From contig JARCOQ010000001.1 of the NCBI GenBank assembly GCA_029207755.1, forward strand, positions 96,762,640 to 96,826,639: 64,000 nt of DNA, in the 5' to 3' direction. Of this stretch, positions 24,401 to 36,005 are shown piece by piece. Within the stretch, counting starts at the first letter, position 1; each line of letters begins with the position of its first letter. The position numbers were made by a program, and so were the translations under genes. The notes below the pieces were generated by a model that saw nothing but the letters and a program-made list of their open reading frames with translations, did not search any database and was not told the DNA's origin. This DNA is from Chamaea fasciata (Eukaryota > Chordata > Aves > Passeriformes > Sylviidae).

Positions 24401-25189
24401 AACACAAAAATGGATTTACATTTGTAGACGAGAGCTTTACTTGTGCAAGAGATGTCTATGATATGGTTATGGCCATGTAACCCTCATTTCACTTAGGTGG
24501 AAGCTATATCTTTCTATGAACTAGGTTTGATGTGATTGGGAAACACTAGAGTTACTGTGTACGTACATGCTGGAAGAAGTAAATAGGCAGTTTTCCAGAA
24601 AGTAATAAACCACATAGTTTTCTTAAATTATAGCCTAATACTGCAGAAAAGTAGCAGGAGCAGGAGCAACCAGTTAAATACAGCTGGATTCTTTAGTGCT
24701 GTATTTTGTTCACTTCTATGTGAAGTTATATCTGCAGAATGTTTAGCAACCAATTCATCACTCCCAGGCAGGTTACTTCAGCCTCCTACCTATTATCCAC
24801 CATCACTATCTCCCATAAAAGCACTGGCATATATTTTTCTACCTTTTCACAAAAATACCAAGTTTCTTCTGCAGACTCTAAAATACTGTAAATTCATTGA
24901 TGTGCATTGCATGGATTAGGGAGTACTAATAATCCTACAGTTGTTTAACATCATAAATATTATGAGCATAAAGACTCCAAGTTACTTATAAATTGTCACA
25001 AACAACAATGTTTATAATATGAAAGCAAACCAAGCCAAAAAACCCAAACCAATTCAAGGTGGTATTACTGTTCATACACACATAAGAGCTACAAACCACC
25101 CCCCAAGTCAAAACCAAAATTCTTTATCCTCCACTGTTGAGATTGTTCCATGTATTGTCTGCAAAATGTAGTCAGAAGTACTGACTGGC

Positions 25190-25220
<31 letters not shown>
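25190..25220. repeat. (TTG)n microsatellite
   Basis: About ten trinucleotide units. The poly-Asn stretch seen in a minus-strand frame here is only this repeat. Confidence 0.97.
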
Positions 25221-25390
25221 ATGGACTGTACTTTGTGTAGTTTTTTTTTTCTCTGTTACACTGTAATTCAGTAATCCCCCTCATAAAACCCATGACTGTG
25301 TGTAAAATCTTCATAAATGTATCCAGCTTCTAATTAACTATTTATCTTAAGAGTACAACCTAAGACAACTAAATGAAGAACTTACAATCT

Positions 25391-25445
25391 CATAATCACA
25401 GAATATTGCAAGTTGAAGAGAACCCATAAGAACCATCCAGTCAAG
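25391..25445 (-). mobile_element. Short CR1 tail remnant
   Basis: 'cataatcacagaatattgca' followed by 'agaacccataagaaccatcc' matches the pattern of a reverse-oriented CR1 end, about 55 bp. Bases 25446-25769 beyond it hold nothing recognisable. Confidence 0.65.
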
Positions 25446-25803
25446 TTGTTCTGACACACAGTATTTTTAATGATGGGGTAATGAGGCTTTTTTCTTTTAC
25501 ATTTAAACACATTTTCAACAGTTGAGAAAATCAAGAGAATTTACACTAATTTCTAAATGTCCTATAGAATGTGTGTCTTTTGACAGACAAAAAGAACAAA
25601 TAGAAAAGTTGGTGATGCGTATGATTGGCACACAAGAGATTACCTTTCTACTTGAAAGGAAAAATCTTCTTACGAGATGTATAACAAGAGTATGAGATGA
25701 GGAGATGGAAGAAGACTGGCATTCCTGGGTAACATAAATGTTATTATGTCTATCTGTGCCCAAAATTATTGTTACTGTCTCTTTAAAACCCTACATGGGG
25801 CTC

Positions 25804-25866
25804 GGGGGGGAGGGGGGGGGAGCGGTGGGGGAGGAGGTGGGGGGGAGGGTGTTTGGGGGGGGTGGT
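25804..25866 (+). repeat. G-run block with G-quadruplex potential
   Basis: More than six runs of four or more G within about 60 bases on the + strand, separated by 1-5 bases. This meets the common pattern for intramolecular quadruplex formation. Confidence 0.85.
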
Positions 25867-26061
25867 GTGCCTGGTTTCATTTTAAAAGCTGGATTTGCCC
25901 AAGAAGAACTGGCTTGCCTCTTGGCTTCCTCTTGGTTCATGGCTTTTGCCACAGAACTCAGGAAGAGTGGGTTTAGGCTCCTCTTCTGGATTTTCTATTG
26001 TTCCTTTCTGAGGGGGTCACTCCAGGTGTTTGTTTGCTTTGGGGGTTTTTTTGGTGTTTTT

Positions 26062-26093
<32 letters not shown>

Positions 26094-26126
26094 TTTCCCA
26101 AGAGGGTGTGTTTTGCAGTGCTGGAC

Positions 26127-26521
26127 TGTGGAGAGTGTGATTGATAACTGGCTTGCTGCAAAAGGTCACGTAGACATGAGAGAGCTTTGCTGAGCACACA
26201 GACACTCTCATGAGAACCAGCAAGGCAGCAAGGTTTGCATGTCCTTGAGCACAGCTGTTATACGATAACAAGACCTTGTAGCTGAAAGATATGAGGGAGA
26301 AGCATGGTAAAACAAAAACTTACTCAAACTATGTAACCACAAAGAAATGTAGAAAGAGGCGTAGCTGACTTTTAGTCTGAGCACCAATCCTAAGCTTAAC
26401 TTTTGCAATATGCAGGAGCTTATTGGTGTTATTATAAAAGCGTTGTGTGAATTAACAATAAACAAGATTTGCTGATCACTCATATTGAGTACCACATTTC
26501 TCCCGCCGCGGATTTCCCACA
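26127..26521 (+). mobile_element. Nested ERVK-like solo LTR, perfect 6-bp target duplication
   Basis: The 395-bp LTR (TGTGGAGAGTGTG...GATTTCCCACA) is flanked by CTGGAC at 26121-26126 and 26522-26527. TATA reads ATTATAAAAGCG (about 26433), and the poly(A) signal AATAAACAAG follows (about 26456). A 6-bp duplication is typical of alpha/betaretrovirus-like integrases. It is younger than the surrounding LTR. Confidence 0.93.
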
Positions 26522-27138
26522 CTGGACTGCTTCAAGGTGATTCTGTGAGTGCCTTTCTGCAGCCATGGTATTGCACCAAGAGGAGCGGAGCATTACCCTT
26601 CCATGCAATCACCCCAGCCCGCCCACAGCACCCAGACAAGGTGAGAAGACGGAGTCCAAATTGCCCCAGCCTTGCTGCCTTGCTGTCCTCTGATGAGAGG
26701 AAGGTGAAGTCCCTCCATGACTTCTAGTCCTTGACCATGTACCAGCTGCCAGAGTATGCCAGTTGCATTTGCTGATGGAACCATTGCTGCAGCTGAAGAG
26801 ACTGGGGGGGCTGAGGGGTGGGCAGAGGGCTGTTGCCATTTTCCTTTTGTCTCCCAACACACGCTTGTCTGCGGAGGCCACCATCTTTGGGGGGTATGCC
26901 GCCATTTTGAGCTTCTCTTTTCTCTGGGAGAGTCTGGGAGATTTCAGCAACTTTGTAACTAGTGACTATTACTGTTAATTTTTGCTTATTGCTATTTTTT
27001 TTTTAGTAAGTGGTTGGGTTTTCACTTATATCTACTAATATTTCTTTCTTCTTATTGGTAGAAAGAGATAGGGTAAAACTGTAAGAGGAGGTAACTCATT
27101 TTAGTGTCCATCTCTTAAAATTCTTTTAAACAAAGACG

Positions 27139-28084
27139 CTATTGCAATGATTTTCCTGAATTTAGACAAAGATCTCATAAGTTTTGTCAGTGACTTGATC
27201 TTCTTATTTGATGGGAAAGAGTTTGTGTTCAAGTGCATTACATAATCTAGGTTTTATTCCCTTAAATTTCTATTAATGTGAAATAAAAGATTGAGTTAGC
27301 ACAGAGAAGTATCATGAAATTTGATGTTTGAAGGTTCATAAATCCTCAGAGATGTGTTAGAAGTATATTTTATTTACCTATTATCTATTTATTGAAATTA
27401 CTGACTGCTTCTAGAATCCTCACCTCATTTAAGTAATCTGAAAATTGATATACTGACCCAATGTATTGCTGTTGAATTCGTGTTCATTATTGTATCGGAG
27501 GAGCAGACAAGAAGAAAATAGGAATTTTGTTTTTGTCAAGTTGCCAGTATGTATTTTTTTCCCAATCTATATTTACAGGCCCTGAAAGGAAATTTTGGTA
27601 AACATATGTGTATTAAACACCAACTCAGTAAAGACTTTGATGTTACACAATGAACTATTTTGTTGGGTCTTTTATTTGTATCTGTTCATCACAAAAAAAT
27701 TAAAGAAATACTTAAATGTGATCTTAGCAATCAGTAAGGAATTTGCAAAAAACTACCTACAAACAATCTAATTTCAACTCACAGCTTGCTACATGCTCTC
27801 ACATGTACAGTTTATATGTTAAAGGTTAAGGTGCCTGATGCATAAACTACATCATTGTTTCTTATCTCAATATCTTATCCTAATATGTTTGATATTGCCC
27901 AACTTATGGACAGGAAGCTGTTTGTACTGTATATTTGAATAGGTTTTCTCAAGATCTGCTGCAAATTAGATTACCAAACTTGTCTTTATATTTTCAAAAC
28001 AAGAAGTCTGTACAGTTACCTACTTGATTAAATATGGCTTCTCATATGGAAGAACTGGATGTATTTATTAGACTGATTATTTCG
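27139..28084. other. Unique AT-rich DNA, no gene seen
   Basis: No frame or repeat of note. Confidence 0.55.
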
Positions 28085-28215
28085 CACACAGAATATTCTA
28101 AGTAGGAAGAGACTCACAAGAATAACTGAATCCAACTCTCATGTGAATGGCCCACATAAGGATCAAACCCACAAGCTTGACATCATTAGCACTCTGTTCT
28201 AACTTACTGATCTAA
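28085..28215 (-). mobile_element. CR1 LINE fragment
   Basis: 'cacagaatattctaagtagg', 'gaatccaactctcatg' and 'gatcaaacccacaagcttga' followed by 'cattagcact' is the reverse of a CR1 subfamily 3' region. It is strongly diverged, so an old copy. Confidence 0.75.
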
Positions 28216-30149
28216 TCTGAGGATGGAAATTACTTTTACAATATGAAAATAAGGTTAAAAGCCATTCACAGGCTGATAGGTTTAATTCTGTCTCTATCTA
28301 TATTATAGTATTCTTATGAAGAGAGTGTTTATATTGAGAGTATGCAGGTGGAGTTATTTATATTACACAGGTGAAGGGTATTGATATTTATGTAATATGT
28401 TTTGGGCCTTAGAAATCAGAAGCAGAAATCCCAAAATCTTGAAAGGGTAACAACTTCCCCTGGTGCTTTTCTGTGTATATTAAAATATTTTTTTTATGTT
28501 GACTGTACTTGAAGCTGGGTGAATTGAAGTATGGTGTCATGGTGGCTACATGTAAACCTTTATTATATCCCCTTTCTTGGAAAACAGAACAATTCTGTGA
28601 GAAAATTTTAATTGTTTGCTGTGTCCCTTGGCTTGGATTACCCTAGTTCAAAAGATAATTTCAATATTTCATTCTAACTTTTTACCAATGCAATGTTTGA
28701 ATACATTAAAAAAAAATAGGATTTTTTTTTCTCCATCAAATATGTCATATCAGAATCTAATATTTTTATCTGGATAATATTCTTGATTAAAAATCATCTG
28801 TGATTTTTCTGAGTGCAGATTTTATTATTTACAAATATGCAGTATTATGACCAAAAATGATTTGTTTTTTTATTTATATTTGCAAGAGATTGGCTTCCAA
28901 TAGTGTAATTTTATACTCTTTCATTTTACCACCTTTTTTTTAAAGAACCCATCTCCCTGATGCATGATACTTCAGCTACTCTAGTGAATTATAGTAACTT
29001 GCTACTATTTATTTCAAAAGTTAATGAAGTGCATTTATGTGCTTTATAGTTCAAGTCTGTGTGTAGTCAAGCAGAGGCTCAGTAAATCATTTTCCTTTTA
29101 CTCAAGGATGTAAGTTTTTTTAAAATCTCATTTCAAGATTAGGTGGGCACCATCTGCTACTCTTTATTTTCATTCTATCTGCTAACACAAAACTATGAAG
29201 TCTTGTCACACTGAGAATATCTTATCAAAACAGGCAATTTCTGAGAATACATACTGTTAGCAAAATAATCTGGGAAATAATCCGAAGACTTAATTTTTTT
29301 CTCCTTTTCTTTAATATTAATCAGGATCAACTTCATTGGCTTGGAAATGGGAAGAATGAAACCCGAAGACTGAAAGTGTGTGAAAATAATGGAATATTTT
29401 TATCACACGGTGGAGATTTTCACTTGGAAAAAGAACAAAAAAGAAGTAGGATTGTTCTTGGTAAATGATGTCTACTTCAATGGAAATTGATCTGTTTTCA
29501 CTCATCTCTTTTGATAAATCATTGTCTTTTATAGACATAAAAGTTATATGGCCAAAAAAATCTTAGTCTCAAGTTTGGAAGTAGAGTGCTCTGAAATCTG
29601 AAAGAACTAATGTTTAAAATTAAGCCAATTTTAATATTAAAAATAAACTAGTGAGTAAAAGAATGTTTTGTTCTAGGATTTTTTTTCTCACCAGTACATA
29701 TCAAATAATTCTATCTTAAAATATTTCTTTTAAAGTTTTGTTCTACAGTGCTAAATCAAAAGAATAAGTATGTACAATGTAGCATATGCATTATGACCTT
29801 CCAGAATATTAATACACAGTCCAGTTTTTCAAAACAGGAACATTAAGAACATTGTAAAGCTTTATTAGATCATGCTTGAAAGAGAAAAGACTATAAACAG
29901 GTATAGGCATAGCTGTCAGTGAGAATATATGCTGGATTGATTTTATGTTATCTGTTATAGTATAGTGAGAAATGAGGAAAAAATAATAGATTGCTCATAT
30001 TTTTTGATCACTGAGAATTCAACTTCTTCTTTTAATTACAAACATGATTAAAATATATTCCCCAGCTACCTCTGCACCATTTAGATGTCTACACTTTAAA
30101 ATAACCTTGCATTTTCCCCCCAAACTGTTCCAGAACAAACATTTCTGTT
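28216..30149. other. Unique AT-rich DNA, no gene seen
   Basis: Longest frame is 73 codons on the minus strand (29317-29538) and resembles nothing I know. Its codons are AT-driven, and no splice signals or neighbours support it. Confidence 0.5.
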
Positions 30150-31712
30150 TATATCATTACACAGAGTGCAACTAAGCAAGAACTTTACATGAAAATTGAC
30201 AGCTAATATAGCCATTAGAAAGGTGACATGCCTCTGTGAACACACAAGGTTAAAAAATTGGAGAACTCCCAGGATTGTTCTCTTTCTTCCAGGATTTGAG
30301 AAAGGTAAGCCAGCCTGGCTCCCTGCTTGCTGCAGGGGACTGGGCTGGGCAGCCCTGCCTGGGGCGGCTGGGCAGGGGAAGAGAGAGAGGGCCCCATCTT
30401 GGCCAGATTGAACTTGAGTGGCTGTTAAACATCCTGCCGCTAAAGTCACTGCCCAGTAGGCCTGGCTAGGCCTGCCCAGACCCCAGCAGCTGCCAGCGCC
30501 CCTGGTCTGGGCCGAAGGAGGTGTCTGCCAGGCCCATGGGAGTGGTTGCTATGACCGTGCTGCTACACCACCCCTCCCCATTGTGGTCCAGGAGACCTGG
30601 CTGCGCCGGGCAGCCCCTGCCAGGACCCAGGCCCCTTCATCCCCAGCATGGCTCAGGCTGCCGCTACCAAGTCATCCAGGAGAGGGGAGGGGAGCCAGCT
30701 GTGTGGATTGGACCTGCAGCTAGAGTTTGGGCACGGGCTGACCCTACCACTTTCATCCACTTCCTGGGGAAGAACCGTCATGGCCTCTGCAGGCCCAGGC
30801 AAGATGTTAACTCTTTCCTTGACAGGTGAAACTTGCAAAACATTAAATCCTCCTTCTGAGTGAGAGAACAGCCAAAGTAAACCATGGAGAGACACCACAT
30901 GAGATAGAAGTCAGTGAAGAGAGAGTAAAGTCCTAGATTGCAGGAAGCTTGAGGAGTTGCCTAGTTTGGGCCAGACTTCTCTAAGGAGGCCATGGAGAAT
31001 GGACTAAATATCCCTGTAACTTATAGAATGCTTTTTAGAAGGATGCAATGTTCTAGTTATAGCTGCAGACTGATAAAGCTGTGATCCAATGGAGAATTTT
31101 GAAGAGAGGAAGAGACGCCTTCTGCCCCGAGGGGAAAAAGGAGACCTCTGTTTCTTGAGATGAAAGATGATTTTGAAGATAGATAAAGAGAATCTTCATT
31201 TTAGACTAGAAGAGTCATCCTTAAACTATACCCTAAATAAGCTGATATGGCCCATGAATGCAGCTAACGGGAAAGCTGCAAAATGGGAGAGACTTCAGGT
31301 TTGCAGGATTCCCCGGGTGGCTGCAGATTCATGACATTGGGGCCACCAGAGAAGTGTTTTCTTGTGGCGATGTCTCCATGGGAGTTCTAAGACAGGCTCC
31401 TCTCCCAAAGAACAGAAGATAGACTATTTTAAAGTGGTGAAATTGACTGAAAATCACAGGTTTTGTCTCTGCGTTGTCAGTGGGAAAGTGAACAGTTGTG
31501 GGGGCAGAAGTGTTTTGAAGGTTTCGTTTTGATTCTCATTTTCTTCTTGTAGTGTGTTAGTAAACCTGTCTTTATATCTTTTAAGTTTGAGCCTGCTTTG
31601 CTTTTCTTCTGATCTTATCTCACAGTAGAAAAAGAGTAAATGATTCTAGTGAGCACTCAGACCACCACACTAATTTTGGGAAACAGAAATTGATGAACAG
31701 GAAACCACTACA
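30150..31712 (+). mobile_element. Long passerine-type LTR, copy 1
   Basis: It shares an ordered set of words with the copies at 42.2 and 47.2 kb: 'cctctgtgaacaca', a GC-rich centre (30300-30800), 'aacttgcaaaacatt', a purine-rich tract, 'gggagagacttca', 'gtgtgttagtaaacctg' and the terminus 'gaaaccactaca' (31712). The right end is firm. The left end is not, as no TG start or target duplication was found, so it may be 5'-degraded. GC-rich short frames at 30196-30898 belong to this LTR. Confidence 0.75.
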
Positions 31713-31754
31713 TGATTTGGTGTTTCTACCCCGTTACAAACTTAAACAATCACA

Positions 31755-31865
31755 GACACTTAGTGCTATGGTCTAGTTGGCAAGGTGGGTGTTTGGTCAT
31801 AGGTTGGACTTGATGATCTCAAACTAGGTTTTCCAACCTAGTTATTCTGTGATTCTATGATTTTG
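31755..31865 (+). mobile_element. CR1 LINE 3' tail
   Basis: 'gtttggtcataggttggact', 'tgatgatctc', 'ttccaaccta' and the octamer end 'gtgattctatgatt' show a + strand CR1 end, about 40 bp after the LTR. Confidence 0.88.
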
Positions 31866-34569
31866 TAAGTGCATAACTTCTATAATGTTTCCTTACAACT
31901 GAATGTTTGCAGTTCACCTTAACAAGTAACATATATATTTGATTTCCAGAAATTAATCTCAGTGCATTAGTATAAGCTTCAGAAGAATTTGACTTCCTTT
32001 TCCTAAAATTAAAAATTGCAATGAGGATTTTTTACCTTGATAATCACTCAAGACCTTTCACTTAAGGGTTAGGCTTCATCCTAGGAACTCAGGTAGCGTT
32101 ATTTGCCTATAATTAAAAATAAAATAAAGTAACTATTTTGGGTCATTCTAAAACAAAATTCCTTGATGCACTTTTTTCAATAAACTGAAAATTTAATTGC
32201 AAACACCAGTTTTGATCAAATAGAGTGTACTCTGTCCCTGAGAAAAAATATTTCCAATCCAGCAGTGAGATTTTAAATACTTTTTATTATTAGCTACATT
32301 CATAGTACAGGGGAAAAAAATCCCAAAAAATCACCAAAATAACAACTTTACACCAGAAGTTATTTTGAGTCAAGAAATGTTTTCCTTAAAATTCAAAGCA
32401 GAATTTTAACCTTTATTACAAATGATTTTTTTTCTCCCAATAAAAAAAACACATTCAAAGAGATACATTTGCAGCTAGAGAACAAAAGGAAAGACTCTGA
32501 AATGACATGTCCTGTAGATGATCACACAAAGAGATGTTAAAGCATATGAGAAGCCGACTATAAATACACTAATAATATCTTATAAATAATACTCATCATA
32601 AAATCAGTAAATTTACATTATACAATTAATATATGTGTAGCAAGTGTCTGAGGAAATGAAGATAATATTTTCAAAACATTCCTGTATCAGTGGCAAGAAA
32701 TGAAACAAAGCAAATTTAAAACAGTTTGGTATTAATAACAGTGTTATTCCTCAGTGTTGCCTATAGAAGACAAAACCAGCAGAGATTGAAACGAATAATA
32801 GAACCTTCCATGAAATCAAGGGTGCAACAAATTCTGTCCTTTTCCATCCACAAACAGGTGTTTTCCAGTGTTTCATCACAGCTGCTTCAGTTGGACTCGT
32901 CTTCTCTTTAAAGGAAATAACTATACTTTGCAATTTAAACAAACATCTTTTAACAAAGCCTAGGATAATTTAGATTTAACAACATTTAAACTCCATATGG
33001 ATGAAATTTGACACAAAGAAATCTTGAACAGCATTAATTTCATAGAACTTAGCATCAACAGGATACCAAAGTAATAAAATATAACATTACTCAGACATAA
33101 AAGCAGTGAAGCTTAACTGTGCTTAACTTTATCAACACTTACTTTGTATCAAATGAAAATATAACAGAACTGAAAATTAATATCAGTTGAAATTAGCAAA
33201 AGTAAAATTTGAATGTGTCTTTAAAAGTTTTAAATACAGCAAAATGTAACCTATTCTGACTCTACTATCACAAAAAAGGCAACTGAAAATTTGTTATATA
33301 ACAGATGAACATAATATAGCTGCAACATGGATTTACTGTTATAAATTATACATTTACTGTATATGGAGATTGTAAAGGAGTGATAAGTATATTATTATTT
33401 AATGTAACTTAGCCTTGAAAATAATTCATAGTAACTGCAGATATTATTGAAAATACTCATTCACATTCCTGGTGCAAGCACAAGTTTATCAGGACCTTTT
33501 AAAATGCAGCTTCACTAAAGAAAAAAAAAAGACAGTAACTTAGACTTTGGCAAACTGCCATTCAACTTTGCAGCATTTTGCAGATGTCTATACAATAAAC
33601 TTGAGCATCGCTTAATAAAGGTAAGGAAATACAAATATTTAAGGCATAAAACAGCAAGAAACTTGTCATATAATAGTGTCATGAATTTTGCACAAGTAAT
33701 TCGGTTAGGTTAGTGGGTGTGTAAATTTGACAAATATAATCAGTTACAAAGTCAGGGTTTCAGATTGTTTTGAAAAGAGCAAGTTACTGTTTTCTGTAAC
33801 TATGTTTAGCTGTGTTAACATTAAGTCTAATTTTCATTAAAATTTGAAGCCTACATAGGTATACATGGTTAACTAAAAGGCTGTCACGTATTTTTATGCA
33901 AAAAGATTCACAATGAAATGATTTCATTAAAATTGGGGCTTAAAAGTAAGTGGGCAAAATATAGTTAACATAACTTTGTCTGCTTGTGTAGTGGAGTTTT
34001 CATGAGCTAATTATTTTCAAACCACAAATATTTTCTGTAGATAAAATTAATGGGGAAGTCAGTGCTTTGACTACTGAGTGGCTAAATTCACTACAGGCCC
34101 CACTCAGCTGATTGGTCTCAGCAATGGTCTCTAGCAATTGGTCTCTATAAATCATTCCATGTTTTGACATTAGGTTTTACAGTTAATTGTGGCAGGGTGA
34201 CATTTTATTCTGTTACTATTTACTCTAAACATTTCTAAAGAGGGATTTTTTAAAAATTTCTAAAGGATCAAAGTATTTTATAAATATGAATTTTCCTCTC
34301 CACAAAGGGTACTGGCCTGGAAAAAATATTTTTAGGTATACAAGTCTAATCTTCATGGTAACAGGTAACATCATCATAATTCTGCAAAGAACCAGTGTCA
34401 ATCTAGTGTAATTCCATATTGTAAATTTTATCTGCATTTCTGTTAATGAAGATAGATCTTGCCATGCTACATTCACACAGATAACTTTAATTCTCTCCAG
34501 TAACTCCTATTAAAAATCACAGTTCACGAAAAACACAAGGTTAACTTTACCAAATGTATTTCAGTGCAT
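31866..34569. other. Unique AT-rich DNA, no gene seen
   Basis: Very AT-rich. No frame over 83 codons and no recognisable repeat. Inverted CCAAT motifs near 34110-34150 followed by 'ctataaatc' are noted, but nothing transcribed is evident downstream. Confidence 0.5.
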
Positions 34570-34990
34570 GTTGCAGTGCGTTAACAATGGTTTAGTCTAA
34601 ATTACCCCTTGCCCTACTAACCCTTTTGGCTTTTCCCTGGTGGTGGGTGTGCCAATCACTCTGTGTCCCTGTCCAGAAACCTGAAAGATTCTGTGTGGGA
34701 GGGGCTGAGGTGAATGGCAAAGCCTTTGGTGTCTCCGCCCTGTATTATGTGTAAGATGTCCTGTGTATTGTCTTCTAGTCTTGGCCACTCCCTCCTTACC
34801 TGGTATTGGTTATGGTTCCCCCTTGCCCCTTTTCACACCCCTCATACAAAAGCTGAAACCTGAACCCCAGGAGTTACTCTGGACTTGGCCCTGTGGGAGC
34901 AATAAACACCTAGCTCCAACCCACGTGAGAGTCCTTCTTTCTTCTTCCATGCCCTCTCTATGCTTCAGCCTGAGGTTCAGACCCACCAAA
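34570..34990 (+). mobile_element. ERV LTR, + strand
   Basis: A C-rich U3, then 'catacaaaagctgaaacctg' (TATA-like, about 34845), 'gggagcaataaacacc' (poly(A) signal, 34900) and a pyrimidine-rich U5 follow in the right order. Start and end could not be fixed by TG...CA with a target duplication. It may be the 5' LTR of the fragment ending in the env-like frame at 35421. Confidence 0.65.
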
Positions 34991-35292
34991 CCTAAAGGAT
35001 ACAAAATTATACATTGCATGCAGACTGGTGAGCGAGCAAGCCGGTAAACAACTCCAGACACCCGCATAAATGCATCTTTTAGACATTAGGATTTCAGTGT
35101 GTCATAGCTTCAGCAAACAGAGCTGGTTGGCTGCTCTCCAGCAGGTGCAGTGGGAGCTACACCACTCAGGGGAAGCCATTGCCCAGGGCTTGGGAGGAAG
35201 CAAGGGAGCTCTGATGAGCTGGTGGGGCCTCCCAGCCCACGGGACCAATACAGTCTTATGGTTTTTTTGTCCAGCGAACACCAATAACCTGA
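34991..35292 (+). other. Possible ERV leader or deletion-junction sequence
   Basis: GC-rich compared with unique flanks and placed between the + strand LTR and the env-like frame. Short frames only. It probably holds a deletion joining leader to the env end, but I can name no domain. Confidence 0.35.
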
Positions 35293-35421
35293 CTTTTTAG
35301 CTATGTCGGCATTTTGCTTTCTGTCGGATTGTGGACAGTCCTTCTCCTCATTATAGTCTTATCTCTCATTGTTTCTAGGCAGAGGAAAAAGGAAGGATTT
35401 TACCGAAACAAATGGTGTTAA
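35293..35421 (+). pseudogene. Env-like C-terminal membrane anchor remnant
   Basis: From a stop at 35290 to a TAA at 35419 one frame gives about 42 residues: a hydrophobic span (V-G-I-L-L-S-V-G-L-W-T-V-L-L-L-I-I-V-L) of some 23 residues, then a basic stop-transfer R-Q-R-K-K-E-G and a short tail ending K-W-C. This is the architecture of the C-terminus of a retroviral transmembrane Env subunit. No surface subunit, fusion peptide or heptad region survives upstream. A single membrane exon of a host gene is a less likely alternative. Confidence 0.45.
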
Positions 35422-35439
35422 GCAGAGGGTCTCTGTAAG

Positions 35440-35706
35440 TCAGGAAGTGCCAGCAGTGGCAGCCGCTGCAGCTTCTCTACTGGCTTTTAATGCCCATAAT
35501 GCTTGCCCTACTTCCTCCCATGTTTCAACAAAAAAAGCAGTTTGTACATCTACTTTTATGATATTTTTTCTACACCACAGCAGCAATGTTCTCAGTATCT
35601 GCTTATTGTATTTTATCTCTTGTTTGCTCAGCGTAAGTGTCCATATATTTACTGTAGCCTTCCCTGTGGCAGATATCCATGCTCCCATTTTTTCCCAATA
35701 TCTCAC
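35440..35706 (-). pseudogene. Gag matrix-like remnant (alpharetrovirus-like)
   Basis: A minus-strand frame of 88 codons includes E-T-W-E-E-V-G-Q-A-L-W-A-L-K-A-S-R-E-A followed by an Ala-rich end. The tryptophan and A-L-K-A-x-R-E spacing recalls the N-terminal matrix domain of avian alpharetrovirus-type Gag. It lies just downstream, on the same strand, of an LTR, a primer-binding site and a leader, which is where gag should start. Only the start of gag is left, and it is cut off against the + strand env-like frame. Confidence 0.5.
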
Positions 35707-35982
35707 CTTTTCAAAATTGAAGTTTGAACTTCTGCAGCCCTTATTCTGGCTGCATTATCTCTCACGACTCTTTTTGGTGCTGTCATCCTGCGACTCGTGG
35801 CTGCATCTCCCTGCAACTTGTGGCTGCATCTCCCAGAACTCAGGGGTCATGTTCTTCCATAGCTCCTGGCTGCATTATCTCTGGCAACCCTCACCTGGTT
35901 GTGTTATGTCTGGCAACTCTCAGGTTACCTCCGTCTCTAAGTCCCATCTCGCTGGCTCGTCCTGTGGCCATCTCCTTTTGCT
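35707..35982 (-). other. ERV leader with degenerate tandem repeats
   Basis: Between primer-binding site and gag. On the + strand 'ggctgcat(t/c)...tct' units recur about every 30 bases (35750, 35800, 35822, 35870), each followed by a 'caa/cga ct' block. The 214-codon + strand frame across it is antisense to the retroviral leader and not a gene. Confidence 0.55.
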
Positions 35983-36003
35983 ATCACGTCTTGGGGTTCA
36001 CCA
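35983..36003 (-). promoter_or_regulatory. Primer-binding site, tRNA-Trp-like
   Basis: On the minus strand TGGTGAACCCC, two bases, then GACGTGAT follows two bases after the LTR end ...TTACAACA. Apart from three extra bases this matches the 18-nt site complementary to the 3' end of tRNA-Trp used by avian alpharetroviruses. Confidence 0.65.
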
Positions 36004-36005
36004 GA

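Larger units (their letters stand above)
20863..25390. other. Unique AT-rich DNA with microsatellites
   Basis: Holds an (AAAT)n run (21402-21453) and a (TTG)n run (25190-25220). I see no coding frame beyond about 70 codons, no retroelement hallmark and no promoter-like CpG cluster across these 4.5 kb. Confidence 0.55.
25770..27138 (+). mobile_element. Long LTR interrupted by a second LTR
   Basis: The outer element starts TGTTACTGTCTCTTTAAAAC and carries a G-run block (25804-25866), a long T tract (26046-26097) and, after the nested element, 'gccgccattttgagc'-type sequence (26900). It probably ends near 'aaacaaagacg' (27138). Its two halves join seamlessly once 26127-26527 is removed, because CTGGAC lies on both sides of the insert. 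The outer boundaries rest on pattern memory and have no clear target duplication. The glycine-rich + frames inside it are not genes. Confidence 0.6.

Noticed and set aside
25738..26193. 151-codon Gly/Phe-rich + frame
   Set aside because: It is made of the G-run block and the T tract of an LTR and runs into a nested LTR.
29317..29538. 73-codon minus frame as an exon
   Set aside because: AT-driven codons, no known domain, and no evident splice signals.
30300..30800. CpG-island promoter of a host gene
   Set aside because: The GC-rich patch recurs in the other copies of the same long LTR and no transcript-like exon follows.
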